Of a DNA stretch of 64,000 bases, positions 20,919-29,457 are shown one piece after another. Below the pieces are notes generated by a model. The model ran no database searches and had not been told where the DNA came from. It saw nothing but the letters and a program-made list of their open reading frames with translations. Each line of letters opens with the position of its first letter. The first letter of the stretch is position 1. The position numbers were made by a program, and so were the translations under genes. This stretch comes from Roseateles_B sp051857535. Lineage in GTDB: Bacteria > Pseudomonadota > Gammaproteobacteria > Burkholderiales > Burkholderiaceae_C. The DNA is taken from contig NZ_JBPZGY010000002.1 in NCBI RefSeq assembly GCF_051857535.1, positions 372,001-436,000 on the forward strand, read 5' to 3'.

Positions 20919-20965
20919 TGTTTTTGGCAATTAAAGTCGTAAACAGGCAATTAAAGTCGTAAACA
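20919..20965 (+). repeat. Tn7-like transposon end with two TnsB-site-like repeats
   Basis: A terminus beginning TGTTTTT at 20919 is followed by two abutting identical 20-bp repeats (GGCAATTAAAGTCGTAAACA at 20926-20945 and 20946-20965). Tn7 ends have the same form: TGT, a few bases, then roughly 20-22 bp TnsB sites reading ACAATAAAGTCTTAAACT, which these repeats closely resemble. The terminus starts 24 bp after the last base of the glmS stop codon, the position where Tn7 inserts. Abutting sites are typical of the right end, which faces glmS in Tn7. No second end was found in the window. Confidence 0.8.
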
Positions 20966-20979
20966 CGGGCTGAGTCCCC

Positions 20980-21126
20980 ATGCGGCCTGGCGACCGAAAG
21001 CCGGATTGCGGGAACAAGCTCGTCCCTGCGGCCGGTGCCGAACGCCTGCACCGGGAGCTGCTTCAGTGGCTCCCGGGGGAGACCCTCTTCAGCCTTGTGA
21101 GCCGGCTCCACCGCCTGTGGGTCCAG
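20980..21126 (+). pseudogene. TniQ/TnsD-like N-terminal fragment
   Basis: An ATG 14 bp inside the Tn7-like end opens a frame with the TniQ N-terminal signature WLPGETLFSLVSRLHRLW at about residues 31-48, the zinc-finger target-selector family of Tn7/Tn5053-type transposons. Similarity stops after about 49 codons, and the frame runs on antisense into the 3' end of the amine oxidase gene. Full TniQ proteins are several hundred residues long, so this is a truncated remnant. No tnsA, tnsB or tnsC sequence was found nearby. Confidence 0.7.
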
Positions 21127-21134
21127 ATGCAGGT

Positions 21135-22598
21135 TCAGCCCAACGGCGACGCCATCAGACGCCACGGCGCCGCGGCCGTGCTGCCCGTGTTCTGCCGCAG
21201 CACTTCATTGGCTGCCCTGAGGCCGGACAGGTACGCACCGTGGACCGTCTGATAATACTGCCGCTCGGTCGCCTCTCCCGCGAAGAAGAGGCGGCCGTTG
21301 ACGCTCTGGGCCAGGTCGTCCCGCTGCTGCGGCGTGGAGCCGACCACGTGGCATGAGTAGGCGCCGCGGGCGTAGGGGTCGGCGGCCCAGCGGGTGACAA
21401 GGGCGTCGAGGGGGGCGGGTATGCCTTGGCCGAACATGGCCCGCAGGGCGCCCATCGCGCTTTGGACGATGGCTGTGTCGTCCCAGCTCTCGATCTTGCG
21501 TCCGAAGTCTGCTGCATTGAAGCCCATCAGCACCGGGCGTCCCGTGGGGCGGGCGAAGCTCACCCATTCCGCCCACTGACCAGCCTTGCCCTGTCTGGGC
21601 AGCTGGTTCAGCCAGTCAAGGCGCCCATTCCAGAACGTCTGGGGGAACAGCAGACAGCACTTGTTGAGCACGCCAACGCCCAGCCCCTCGATCGCAGCAC
21701 GCTTGCTCGTGGGCAGAGCCGGGGTGAAGTTGACGCGCCCCGACTTCAGGACGCCCAGCGGCAGGGTGATGACGACATGGTGCGCGGCAAACTCGCCCTG
21801 CTTGGTCTGCACGGTCACGCTGCTCGGGCCCTGGTAGATGACCGCACTCACCTCATGCTTGAGCTTGATGTTGAGGCCAGCGGCGAGATGGGTGCTCAGC
21901 ACCTGATAGCCGTCGAGAAACAGTTGCTCTGGCCCCTCGAAGGCCGCGCCGCTATCGAACCACTTCGCGGACAGTTGATCGGCAGAGGCGCCGTACTCGT
22001 GCTCGTACGTGCCGTTCAGCGCGAAGTCGATCATCCGCTGCTCCAGCACGGGTTGGTCCTGGTAGTCCAGCTCGTCATAGACCAGCGCTTTGAGCGACTG
22101 ATCCTTTCGACGATCCCGCTCGGCGATGGCCGTGGCGACTTGGCGCTGAATGGCTTCGAGCCGGCGGTTGTGGCTGTCGCTCAGCTCGCCGCCCTCGCCG
22201 TCATAGACTTCCGCGTTCTCCGACCTCGTCGAGGTCAGACGCGCGCCGAGCTGCTGGGCCAGCGCGGCAACAGGGTTGCTCGGGCCGGCGCCATGAATCC
22301 ACGAGGCCCCTAAGTCCATGGCCGGGCCGCGCCATGCCGTGCTGGTGTGCACCCGACCGCCGATGCGGTCTCGTGCTTCCAATACCAGCACGTCCAGCCC
22401 CGCCGTCCGGAGGCGCTGGGCCGCGGCGAGGCCCGAGATGCCGGCGCCGATCACGATCACCTTGCGTGGCCCTTGGCTGGGCGTCATGCCGGCCTGGTCG
22501 CTTGCACGACTGGTCAAGGCCATCGCCCGCTGAGTGCCGAGTCCCATGAAGGCTCCCAATCCCATTCCTGCTGTTTTCATGAGGGTCCGACGCTTCAT
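21135..22598 (-). CDS. Flavin amine oxidase, Tat-exported (first paralogue)
   Basis: A 487-residue FAD-dependent amine oxidase. The N-terminus (MKRRTLMKTAGMGLGAFMGLG) looks like a Tat signal. Then come the dinucleotide fold VIVIGAGISGLAAAQRL, GGRVHTSTAW, the LGASWIHG substrate-side block, the TYEHEYGAS block, ITLPLGVLKSG, and the C-terminal FAD block FFAGEATE. The amine substrate is not determined; polyamine or monoamine oxidation would release ammonia or aminoaldehyde plus hydrogen peroxide. It closely parallels the next gene, 146 bp away. Its 3' end abuts the TniQ fragment. Confidence 0.9.
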   Translation of the reverse strand: MKRRTLMKTAGMGLGAFMGLGTQRAMALTSRASDQAGMTPSQGPRKVIVIGAGISGLAAAQRLRTAGLDVLVLEARDRIGGRVHTSTAWRGPAMDLGASWIHGAGPSNPVAALAQQLGARLTSTRSENAEVYDGEGGELSDSHNRRLEAIQRQVATAIAERDRRKDQSLKALVYDELDYQDQPVLEQRMIDFALNGTYEHEYGASADQLSAKWFDSGAAFEGPEQLFLDGYQVLSTHLAAGLNIKLKHEVSAVIYQGPSSVTVQTKQGEFAAHHVVITLPLGVLKSGRVNFTPALPTSKRAAIEGLGVGVLNKCCLLFPQTFWNGRLDWLNQLPRQGKAGQWAEWVSFARPTGRPVLMGFNAADFGRKIESWDDTAIVQSAMGALRAMFGQGIPAPLDALVTRWAADPYARGAYSCHVVGSTPQQRDDLAQSVNGRLFFAGEATERQYYQTVHGAYLSGLRAANEVLRQNTGSTAAAPWRLMASPLG

Positions 22599-22744
22599 TG
22601 CTCAACCTTTCATTCGAATCGAGGGCCTCAAGCCCCGAGTGGGGACGGCCCCGACAGGGACGCGGGCTCGATCAGTAGACGAATGAGCGCAGGCGCCGTC
22701 AAGGCTATGGCCAGGCCGTGTCCCAGAAACTCGGCCGGTGTGCG

Positions 22745-24199
22745 TTAGCGGGCGAGTACCTCTGCTGCCGCGCGCTGCCCGGACAGGTAGGCGCCATGCA
22801 CCGACTGGAAGTAGCGTGGATCCGTTGCCTCGCCTGCGAAGTACAGGGTGCGACCAACCGCGGCTGCGAGGTCCTCTCGCATGCCAGGCGCCGAGCCGAG
22901 CTTGTTGAAGGAGTACGCGCCACGTGCGAAGGGGTCTGAGGCCCAGCGCGAGATTTGCCAGCTGACCGGATCGGGAATGCCCGCGCCGAACATCGTGCGC
23001 AGCGTGCGCATGGCACTGGCGACGATGTCCTGGTCTGACCACGCCTCCATGGCCTGCCCGACGGCGGCGGCGTTGAAACCGAGCAGGATCGGTTGGCCGG
23101 TCGGCCGTGCAAGGCTCACCCACTCGGCCCACTGGCCATTGCGCTCAGCACTCGGGATGTAGTTGAACCAGTCCGTCTTGGTGTCCCAGAAGGCCGTGGG
23201 GAAGCGCAGGAAGCACTTGTTCAGGACGCCCATGCCCAGCTTGTCGATGGCTTGGGCTTTGCGTGCTGGCAGTGGGGGATCGAAGCTCACCTGCCCGGAC
23301 TGCAGCACACCTAGCGGCAGCGTGACCACCACGGCCGCGCCGGAGAAGCTGCCCTGGCTGGTCTGGACGGTCACGCCCTGGTCGTTGTGGCGGATGCTCT
23401 GCACAACCTGTCCGAGTCGCACGTCGAGGTCCTTGGCCAGGAAGTCGATCAGCACGCGGTAGCCATCGAGAAACAAGCTCTCGACACCTTCGTAGCGGCT
23501 GTCGCTGTCAAACCAGAGAGCCGACAGCTGGCTGGCGTCGCCGCTGTACTCGTGTTCATAGGTCGTGTTGATCAGGTAGTCGATGCGCTGCTGCTCCAGC
23601 CCGCTGCGCTCGCTGTAGCCGAGCCCGCGATAGACGGCGTCGCGCAAGGTGGTGTCACTCTCCGAGCGTTGGTAGTCGCTGATGGCCTTGCGGATGCTGG
23701 CGCGCAGGCTGTCGAGTTGCGCTGCACCCGCAGCGTCAAGCCGGCGGCCGTCGGCCTCGAAGGCTTGGTCCCGGCCGAAGCTGGTCTGGGCCAGGCGAGC
23801 ACCGGCCCGACGTGCCAAGTCGGAGATCGGGTTGCCTGGGCCATCCCCGTGGATCCAGGTGGCGCCCACATCCAGCGGCGCATCCGCCCATTGGGTGGAG
23901 GTGAACAGCCGTCCGCCCAGGCGCTGTCGGGCCTCCAGGACGACCACTTCTCGACCCGCATCGCGCAGGCGGCGTGCTGCAGCGAGGCCAGCCATGCCAG
24001 CACCGATCACCAAAACCGCATGCGCGCTCGGCGCAGGGCCCGGTGTGGGCGTCGGCGTCGGGCTCGGTGTGGGGCTGGGCGCCGGTGCCGGCGATGGAGT
24101 CGGCGTCGGAGTGATGGGGGCATCCGTTCCGTCGGAGCCGCCGCCGCAGCCTGCCAAGGCCAGGGTTCCCGTCAAAGTGAAGAAGTGTCGTCGTTGCAT
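22745..24199 (-). CDS. Flavin amine oxidase, lipoprotein-type (second paralogue)
   Basis: A 484-residue paralogue of the preceding amine oxidase, with a different N-terminus: a signal with the lipobox LALAGC (Cys18), then a 40-residue Pro/Thr/Ser repeat linker before the FAD fold VLVIGAGMAGLAAARRL. The shared blocks are GATWIHGDGPGNP, TYEHEYSGD, VTLPLGVLQSGQV and YFAGEATDPRY. It is likely anchored to a membrane facing the periplasm. The start at 24199 was chosen at the lipoprotein signal; the longer open frame upstream crosses the promoter region. It is divergent from the two-component system 217 bp away. Confidence 0.9.
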   Translation of the reverse strand: MQRRHFFTLTGTLALAGCGGGSDGTDAPITPTPTPSPAPAPSPTPSPTPTPTPGPAPSAHAVLVIGAGMAGLAAARRLRDAGREVVVLEARQRLGGRLFTSTQWADAPLDVGATWIHGDGPGNPISDLARRAGARLAQTSFGRDQAFEADGRRLDAAGAAQLDSLRASIRKAISDYQRSESDTTLRDAVYRGLGYSERSGLEQQRIDYLINTTYEHEYSGDASQLSALWFDSDSRYEGVESLFLDGYRVLIDFLAKDLDVRLGQVVQSIRHNDQGVTVQTSQGSFSGAAVVVTLPLGVLQSGQVSFDPPLPARKAQAIDKLGMGVLNKCFLRFPTAFWDTKTDWFNYIPSAERNGQWAEWVSLARPTGQPILLGFNAAAVGQAMEAWSDQDIVASAMRTLRTMFGAGIPDPVSWQISRWASDPFARGAYSFNKLGSAPGMREDLAAAVGRTLYFAGEATDPRYFQSVHGAYLSGQRAAAEVLAR

Positions 24200-24416
24200 G
24201 TTTTGCTCTGCTTGCTGGAAGGCCACCTGACTCCACGCAGGCGTGCCAGCCGGACGGCGGGCCCAGTCGTTGGCCTGTCTTACCCGAGCCTGTCGGCTGC
24301 GTCGCAGAAGTGTCGAAGGCCGGGGTGGATGCAAGGATGAGGAACTGTGGAGGTTGTGTGGAGGGGGCCTGTTGCCCTCAGAATCGAGTGCAACAAAACA
24401 CAAAAAAGGGTTCCGT

Positions 24417-25130
24417 ATGCAAGCCAAAAGTCCAGGTTCGGCGCTAGTGCTTGTCGTGGAGGACGAGTCCGAGATTGCCGACATCGTGGACGCCTACCTC
24501 CAGCGGGAGGGGCTGCGCACGGCCTGGGCGCGCGATGGCAGGGAGGCGCTGCAGCTCCACTTGGCGCTCAATCCGGACCTGGTGCTGCTGGACGTGCAGA
24601 TGCCGGCCATGGACGGGTGGGAGGTCCTCTCTGCCTTGCGGCAGCGGGGCGGGACGCCCGTCATCATGCTGACCGCCTTGGAGGGGGATGTGGACAAGAT
24701 CTCCGCGCTGCGCATCGGGGCGGACGACTACATCGTCAAGCCCTTCAACCCGTCGGAGGTTGTGGCCCGCGTCCGGGCGGTGCTCCGTCGAACGCTGGCG
24801 ACGTCCGTGGACTTGTCCCCCGCCGTGCTGAAGGCCGGGCCCTTGGAGCTGGACCGTCAGAGCCACAGCGCTTGGCTGCATGTGCAGGGGGAGCGCCGCC
24901 CGCTGGTGCTCACGGTGACAGAGTTCCGGCTGCTCCAGGTGCTGGCGCAGGTGCCGACGCGTGTCTTCAGCCGTGCCGAACTCATGGATGCCTGCCTGCC
25001 CGAGGGTGACACGCAGGAGCGCACGATCGACAGCCACATGAGCAAGCTGCGCAAGAAGATCGAGCAGCTGGGGCTGGAGGGCATGCCCGCCGGCGTCCGA
25101 GGGGTTGGCTACTGTCTGGAGCGTCGATGA
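24417..25130 (+). CDS. OmpR-family response regulator (AdeR/BaeR-like)
   Basis: A 237-residue response regulator: receiver domain (acidic pair in VVEDES, phosphoacceptor D59 in VLLDVQMP, KPFNPSEV) and an OmpR-type winged-helix DNA-binding domain (LTVTEFRLLQVLAQVPTRVFSRAEL, TIDSHMSKLRKKIE). The closest family feel is AdeR/BaeR. The frame is open upstream, but MQAKSPG at 24417 fits the family start. It overlaps the kinase gene by 4 nt (ATGA). It faces the amine oxidases, which may be its targets. Confidence 0.92.
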   Translation: MQAKSPGSALVLVVEDESEIADIVDAYLQREGLRTAWARDGREALQLHLALNPDLVLLDVQMPAMDGWEVLSALRQRGGTPVIMLTALEGDVDKISALRIGADDYIVKPFNPSEVVARVRAVLRRTLATSVDLSPAVLKAGPLELDRQSHSAWLHVQGERRPLVLTVTEFRLLQVLAQVPTRVFSRAELMDACLPEGDTQERTIDSHMSKLRKKIEQLGLEGMPAGVRGVGYCLERR

Positions 25131-26215
25131 ACCTGAGCTACGGCCTGGGGCGCAAGATCGCCAGCGCAGTGGCCAGCACGGTCCTGCTGGTCCATGCGGT
25201 GATCTTCATTCTCTGCTACGCCATCTACTACTTGGCGGGCAAGTACTGGCCCACGCTGTTTGACTGCGAGTCAGACCTGCCGACCCTGCCGGACTTCCTG
25301 CTCTTCCTGGTGCTGGGGCTGGTGGCCGTGCTGGTGTCGCTCTACTTCTCCACGCGGATCGCCCGTCGCCTCGTGGAGCCGTTGAACAGCGTGGCCACTG
25401 GCATTCGCTGCGTGGCGGCAGGCGACCTTGACGCCCGGGCCCAGGCCACTGATGCGCCGCTGGGCGAGGCCTCTGCGCTGGTACAGGACTTCAACCAGAT
25501 GGCAGAAAAGCTGCAGCGCGCGGTGAATGAACGAGCTCAGTGGAATGCGGCCATCGCCCACGAGCTTCGCACGCCGGTGACCATCCTGCGCGGGCGCCTG
25601 CTGGGCTTTGCCGATGGCGTCTTTCCTCCAACGGAAGAGGCGCTGCGCAAGCTGCTGACGCAAGTCGACGGGCTGTCCCGCCTGATCGAGGACCTGCGCC
25701 TGCTGAGTCTGTTCGAGTCCCATCAGCTGCGACTGGACCTTCGCAGTGTCAACCTCGAGCAAGAGATACGGATGGTGGGCGACATCTACGAGCCAATGCT
25801 CCAGAAGGCGGGGCTGCGTCTGCGTATCCTGGTAGAGGCCATGCCAGTGCGCTGCGACCCGCTGCGCATCCGGCAGGCGCTGGTGGCCTTGCTGGACAAC
25901 GCCCTGAAGTACGCCACGGCCGGTGAACTCTGGGTTCGCTTCACCCGCGAGTTGGAACACAACGTCCTGCGCGTGGATGATGCTGGCCCCGGCCTGCCGG
26001 AAGCCGCCATGCGGCAGGTCTTCCAGGCGTTCTGGCAGGCCGACAGCGTCAGCGCCAAGATCGCCGGCGGCAACGGGCTTGGGCTGTCTGTTGTGAAGGC
26101 GATCGCGATGGCCCACGGTGGCGACGCCCGCTGCACGGCGAACGAAGCCGGTGGAACGAGCTTCTCGATCCGCTGGCCGATTTCGTCTCCGGAGTCGGCC
26201 CGTTCGCCCGATTGA
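25127..26215 (+). CDS. Sensor histidine kinase (AdeS/BaeS-like)
   Basis: A 362-residue membrane kinase. Two transmembrane helices (about 12-36 and 56-75) flank only a short periplasmic loop of about 20 residues. Then a HAMP-like segment (RRLVEPLNSVATGI), the phospho-acceptor box IAHELRTPVTILRGR (H145), and a catalytic domain with N box LLDNALKYA, DDAGPGLP and GGNGLGLSVVKAIA. The H-box surroundings (GRLLGFADGVFPP, IEDLRLLSLFESHQLRL) closely resemble AdeS/BaeS kinases. Those often control RND efflux, but no efflux genes are present here; the neighbours are amine oxidases. Confidence 0.92.
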   Translation: MNLSYGLGRKIASAVASTVLLVHAVIFILCYAIYYLAGKYWPTLFDCESDLPTLPDFLLFLVLGLVAVLVSLYFSTRIARRLVEPLNSVATGIRCVAAGDLDARAQATDAPLGEASALVQDFNQMAEKLQRAVNERAQWNAAIAHELRTPVTILRGRLLGFADGVFPPTEEALRKLLTQVDGLSRLIEDLRLLSLFESHQLRLDLRSVNLEQEIRMVGDIYEPMLQKAGLRLRILVEAMPVRCDPLRIRQALVALLDNALKYATAGELWVRFTRELEHNVLRVDDAGPGLPEAAMRQVFQAFWQADSVSAKIAGGNGLGLSVVKAIAMAHGGDARCTANEAGGTSFSIRWPISSPESARSPD

Positions 26216-26700
26216 GGCCCAAGGCGCCGCAAGCGCGCCCGCCTGCCGCTCATCCCCCTCGATCCCCGCGCCGCAGCGCGGCAGGAGAGGCGTTCTCGCA
26301 ACTGCGCCGCGGCGCAACTGCGCACACCGGCTGAGCGTAGGCATGGGGACCTGCTGCGGGGGGCACTCGCCGCGTGCACCCACCGCATACGCCCGACGCA
26401 TGTGCCCGCTGCATGTGCCCTCCGCGTGCATTTGCTGCATGCATGCAAGCACCGGCTCAGCACCGCCGATGCCCACGCGCGGTGCGTGCATCGGCGGCTT
26501 GCTGCTGCATGGCAACGTGCAATGCGCTCCGTTTGTTCGTGGCGATGACGTCTGTCCTCCCGCGGGCTGACATACAAGGCGGACGCCCCCCTAACGTTGG
26601 CGCCGCTGTCCCCTCGAATGCCGGTACTAGGCAGCAGCAAGGGCTGATCACTTCTCTCGATCCTGCCCTCCCCATCGCTCGACTTTACGGAGATCCCCTG
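26216..26700. other. 485-bp gap without a supported gene
   Basis: No convincing gene was found. The middle (about 26330-26530) is rich in GCATG-type short words on both strands and includes a perfect 10-bp inverted repeat (separate entry). Downstream sequence leads into the broken polyamine-binding gene, so part of this may be its decayed promoter. Confidence 0.5.
26463..26497. repeat. Inverted repeat (10-bp stem)
   Basis: CCGCCGATGC and GCATCGGCGG flank a 15-base loop that itself is GC-rich. No T-tract follows on either strand, so it is not a normal intrinsic terminator. It could be a REP-like unit, but only one copy was seen. Confidence 0.6.
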
Positions 26701-27170
26701 ATGAAACTCTCGCTAGCCCGCTGTGCCCTGACGCTTCTTGGCGCTCTGCTCTTCGCCGACGGAGGCGCTGCGCAGGCGGAAGAAGCAAAGGTCCGGAACG
26801 TCTACAACTGGCCGGACTACATCTCCGAGGAGACCATCCAGAAGTTCGAGAAGGAGACGGCCATCAAGGTCCGCTACGACGTGGTGGTGCCCGGATCAAA
26901 TGGGGCTGGTCTCCAGATCCTCGGTGGGCTGCTGCAGGAGCTGGACAAGCCGAAGATCCCGAACCTCAAGAACATCGACCCGAGCATCAATGAGCGGCTC
27001 TCCAAGGTTGATCCCGGCAACAAGTTTCTGGTCATCTGGTTGTAGGGCTATACGACGGTCGGTATCAACGTCGACAAGGTCAAGGCCGCGCTGGGCGGCC
27101 CGCTCCCTGAGAACGTCTGAGATTTCGTCATGAAGACTTCATCTTTCACCTTAACAAGGTGTCTTAGAAA
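26701..27170 (+). pseudogene. Broken polyamine ABC transporter substrate-binding protein (PotF-like)
   Basis: The frame starts with a signal peptide (MKLSLARCALTLLGALLFADGGAAQAE is split between hydrophobic core and AQA site) and the PotD/PotF opening VRNVYNWPDYISEETIQKFEKE. After KVRYD about 20 expected residues (the EILEAKLLAGNSGYD-type segment) are missing. The reading frame then stops at TAG (27043-27045) where family members have Trp (LWGYTTVGINVDK), reads on clearly, and stops again at TGA where Trp is expected (PENVWDF). Beyond that the sequence is not recognisable. Periplasmic putrescine/spermidine binding would be the ancestral role. Confidence 0.85.
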
Positions 27171-27209
27171 CCGGCAGCAGCTCACGGGTCAATTCCGCGA
27201 AGGACCTTC

Positions 27210-28061
27210 CTAGCTATTGAGCGCAGCGTGCGCACCTGCACGCTTGCTTGCCAACCAATCGGTGGGTGCCATGCCAGTCTTGAGGACGAAAGCCCGGGTC
27301 AGCGCTGAGGCACTGCCGTAACCCACCTCGTCAGCGATATGTTTGACTTGGCGGCCCTTGCTGAGGAGGCTTTGTGCCAGGCCAATGCGCCAGCTTGACA
27401 GGTACTCGCCCGGTGATTGCCCAACGACCTGGGTGAACTGCGCCGCAAAGCGCGCGCGCGACATACCCGCCACGATGGCGAGCTGCTCCAGTGTCCAGGG
27501 CCTTGCGGCGTCGGTGTGAATGGCGTGCAAGGCCCGGGCCAGGCGAGGGTCGGCCAAGCCGCCCAGCACGCCGGTCTTCAAATGGCCCTGCGTCAGCACT
27601 TCTCTCAGCAGATGGATGAGCACCAGTTCGCTCAAGCGGTCGATGGCTGCTGCTCGCCCTTGGCGCTTGCAAAACGCTTCTTCAAACAAGAGATGCAGGC
27701 TCATTTGCAAGCCGGCATGTTGCTCCAGAGGGATGACCAACATGGCGGGAAGCTCCGCCATCAAGTGCTGGCCGAAGGGCGCACCACAGACAACCGACGC
27801 ACAGATCAAATCGGGACCACCGACTTCGGGCGCGCGCAAACGATGCGGCGTCGCACGAGGAAAGAACAGGGCCGCCGGGGCGTTCACCGCTTGAACCGAG
27901 CCGTCGGGCAGCAATACCTCCAGTTGCCCCTGTCGCATCACATGCAAATGACCCACACCTTGGCCATCGTCGAAGTTCGCGACGCCGCAGAGTTGCCCTG
28001 AGAAGAACACCCGCGATCTGAGCTCGAAACGCGTCAACAAGGTATCGATTTCGTCTGACAT
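27210..28061 (-). CDS. AraC family transcriptional regulator
   Basis: A 283-residue regulator with an N-terminal cupin-like sensing domain (HLHVMRQGQLEVLLPDG, LFFPRATPHRL) and two C-terminal AraC helix-turn-helix motifs (WTLEQLAIVAGMSRARFAAQFTQVVGQSP; VKHIADEVGYGSASALTRAFVLKTGMAP). This layout matches the AraC subfamily with a cupin_6 domain often found beside redox or detoxification genes. ATG 28061 (MSDEID) was preferred over one four codons upstream. It is the last gene in the same direction as the bufferin operon, 82 bp after doxX, so it may be its regulator. Confidence 0.9.
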   Translation of the reverse strand: MSDEIDTLLTRFELRSRVFFSGQLCGVANFDDGQGVGHLHVMRQGQLEVLLPDGSVQAVNAPAALFFPRATPHRLRAPEVGGPDLICASVVCGAPFGQHLMAELPAMLVIPLEQHAGLQMSLHLLFEEAFCKRQGRAAAIDRLSELVLIHLLREVLTQGHLKTGVLGGLADPRLARALHAIHTDAARPWTLEQLAIVAGMSRARFAAQFTQVVGQSPGEYLSSWRIGLAQSLLSKGRQVKHIADEVGYGSASALTRAFVLKTGMAPTDWLASKRAGAHAALNS

Positions 28062-28143
28062 GTGAGCCTGCACTTGTGCTGCGGAGATGCGACATCATCG
28101 ACTGCCAGCTCCAGGGATGCCAAGCCACGTCCGTCGCAAAAGC

Positions 28144-28614
28144 TCATTGCGCAGAGCGAAACAATCGCTGGGAGAGTGTCGCGTCGACGGACAGCGCGCC
28201 GGCACCACGGGCCACGATCAAGGCCAGCAGACTCATCCAACTGAGATGCGTGGGCCACGCGTCCGGGTAGACCAGGAGCTGGATCACCAGTGTCATGATG
28301 AGGAGGCCGATGGCTGCATAGCGTGTGGCCAAGCCCAGGACCAGCAGAATCGGCAGCGCATGTTCGGCAAGCGCTGCCAGCGAAGCAGCCAGCTCCGGGT
28401 CCACCCACGGGAGCTGGTACTCCTCCGCGAACAAGGCCACGGCCGAGTCGCTGAGGGTGAACCATCCATCGACCTTGGTTCGCCCTGAGCGCCAGAAGAT
28501 GCCGGCTATGGCCAGACGAGCTGCCAGCAAGACGAGGGTGTCGGAGAAGAGATGTCCAGCCCAGTGAACCAGAGCTTGATGCGCATGCAGCAGCGCGGGA
28601 GGGCGAGCGTTCAC
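28144..28614 (-). CDS. DoxX family membrane protein of the bufferin operon
   Basis: A 156-residue inner-membrane protein with about four hydrophobic helices and the DoxX features AARLAIAGIFWRSGRTKV near the N-terminus, HALPILLVLGLATRYAA in the middle and the PTHLSWMSLLALIVARGAG block. A DoxX gene commonly ends bufferin (DUF2282-DUF692-HvfC) operons, where it is thought to serve as a membrane redox partner. It starts 66 bp after bufC. Confidence 0.88.
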   Translation of the reverse strand: MNARPPALLHAHQALVHWAGHLFSDTLVLLAARLAIAGIFWRSGRTKVDGWFTLSDSAVALFAEEYQLPWVDPELAASLAALAEHALPILLVLGLATRYAAIGLLIMTLVIQLLVYPDAWPTHLSWMSLLALIVARGAGALSVDATLSQRLFRSAQ

Positions 28615-28680
28615 GATGGCTTCCTTCTGTGGGAGTACTCGGGGGAATGGCAGGTGCGGGCGCAGAGGGCTGAGGCCCTC

Positions 28681-29457
28681 TCAGGTGGTCGGCATCAGGA
28701 GAGCGCCGTTATCGAGCAGTGCGCTCAGCGCCGCCTGAAGGTCGAACGGGTGGCTTGAAGATGCCTGGCTGCTGGCATGAGCGGCGGCCTTGCCAAGGCT
28801 CTGTCCCGCTGCAAGCGCATCCAGCAGGTGCAAGCTGGCGATCGGAACTTCGTGTACCCAGACCTCGTCTTCGGGTCGGGTCACCAGCACACCGGCGCTC
28901 GCCTTCGGCTTGATCTCGATCTCGGTGTGCCCAGCGCGCGCGCTGCGCCACAGCTCGACCAGTGCGTAGCCTGGCGAGACCTTCCAATGCGTCGCCGGTG
29001 CCACTTTCAGCTGCAAGCCAGGCAAGGCCTTGGCTGGCACCGTGGCCAAGCGAGTGGCGGTCAGCGGCAGATGATCGCCTGCCGCATGGGCGCGCATGCA
29101 CATCCAGTCCACCCAGGCCAGATCGCTGGTGTAACGGGCCAGTTGCGCATGTTCCAGCGAGGCCAGGAACTCCGGGAAGCCATCGCCGTACAGAAACAGC
29201 CGGCCTTCCAGAGGCGGGTGAGCGCGCGCAAATGCAGTGGCCGCCGGCCAGAACCAGGGGCCGCCCAGCCAGTTGGAGACGCTGAGGAAGTTGGCCTCCA
29301 GGGACTCGATGGCAGCGCGCAGGCCGGTGTTGGCATAGACGGCCGTGGCTGCTGGCGCAGGGGCCAGCCCGGCTTCCACATCGGTGCCGGCCAGCAGATG
29401 CCAGCCATCGATGCTGGTCAGGAATTGTGTGTAGAAGCCGGAGGGGTTGTTAGTCAT
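28681..29457 (-). CDS. bufC: HvfC/BufC family protein (DUF2063)
   Basis: A 258-residue protein with the DUF2063 N-terminal domain in its first 100 residues (FYTQFLTSIDGWHL is preceded by a short tail; VYANTGLRAAIESLEANF, LGGPWFWPAATAFARAHP) and a less conserved C-terminal half (VLVTRPEDEVWVHEVP). HvfC/BufC proteins act as partners of DUF692 enzymes, presenting the peptide substrate. The start at 29457 (MTNNPSG) overlaps the end of bufB by 8 nt, showing coupling. Confidence 0.9.
   Translation of the reverse strand: MTNNPSGFYTQFLTSIDGWHLLAGTDVEAGLAPAPAATAVYANTGLRAAIESLEANFLSVSNWLGGPWFWPAATAFARAHPPLEGRLFLYGDGFPEFLASLEHAQLARYTSDLAWVDWMCMRAHAAGDHLPLTATRLATVPAKALPGLQLKVAPATHWKVSPGYALVELWRSARAGHTEIEIKPKASAGVLVTRPEDEVWVHEVPIASLHLLDALAAGQSLGKAAAHASSQASSSHPFDLQAALSALLDNGALLMPTT

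Noticed and set aside
24200..24484. Upstream extension of the lipoprotein amine oxidase
   Set aside because: The frame is open, but the lipoprotein signal begins at 24199 and the extension crosses the divergent promoter and start of the response regulator gene.
26585..26605. Integron attC-like CCTAACGTTGGC junction
   Set aside because: The GTTRRRY core is not met, no paired arm was found, and no integrase is nearby.
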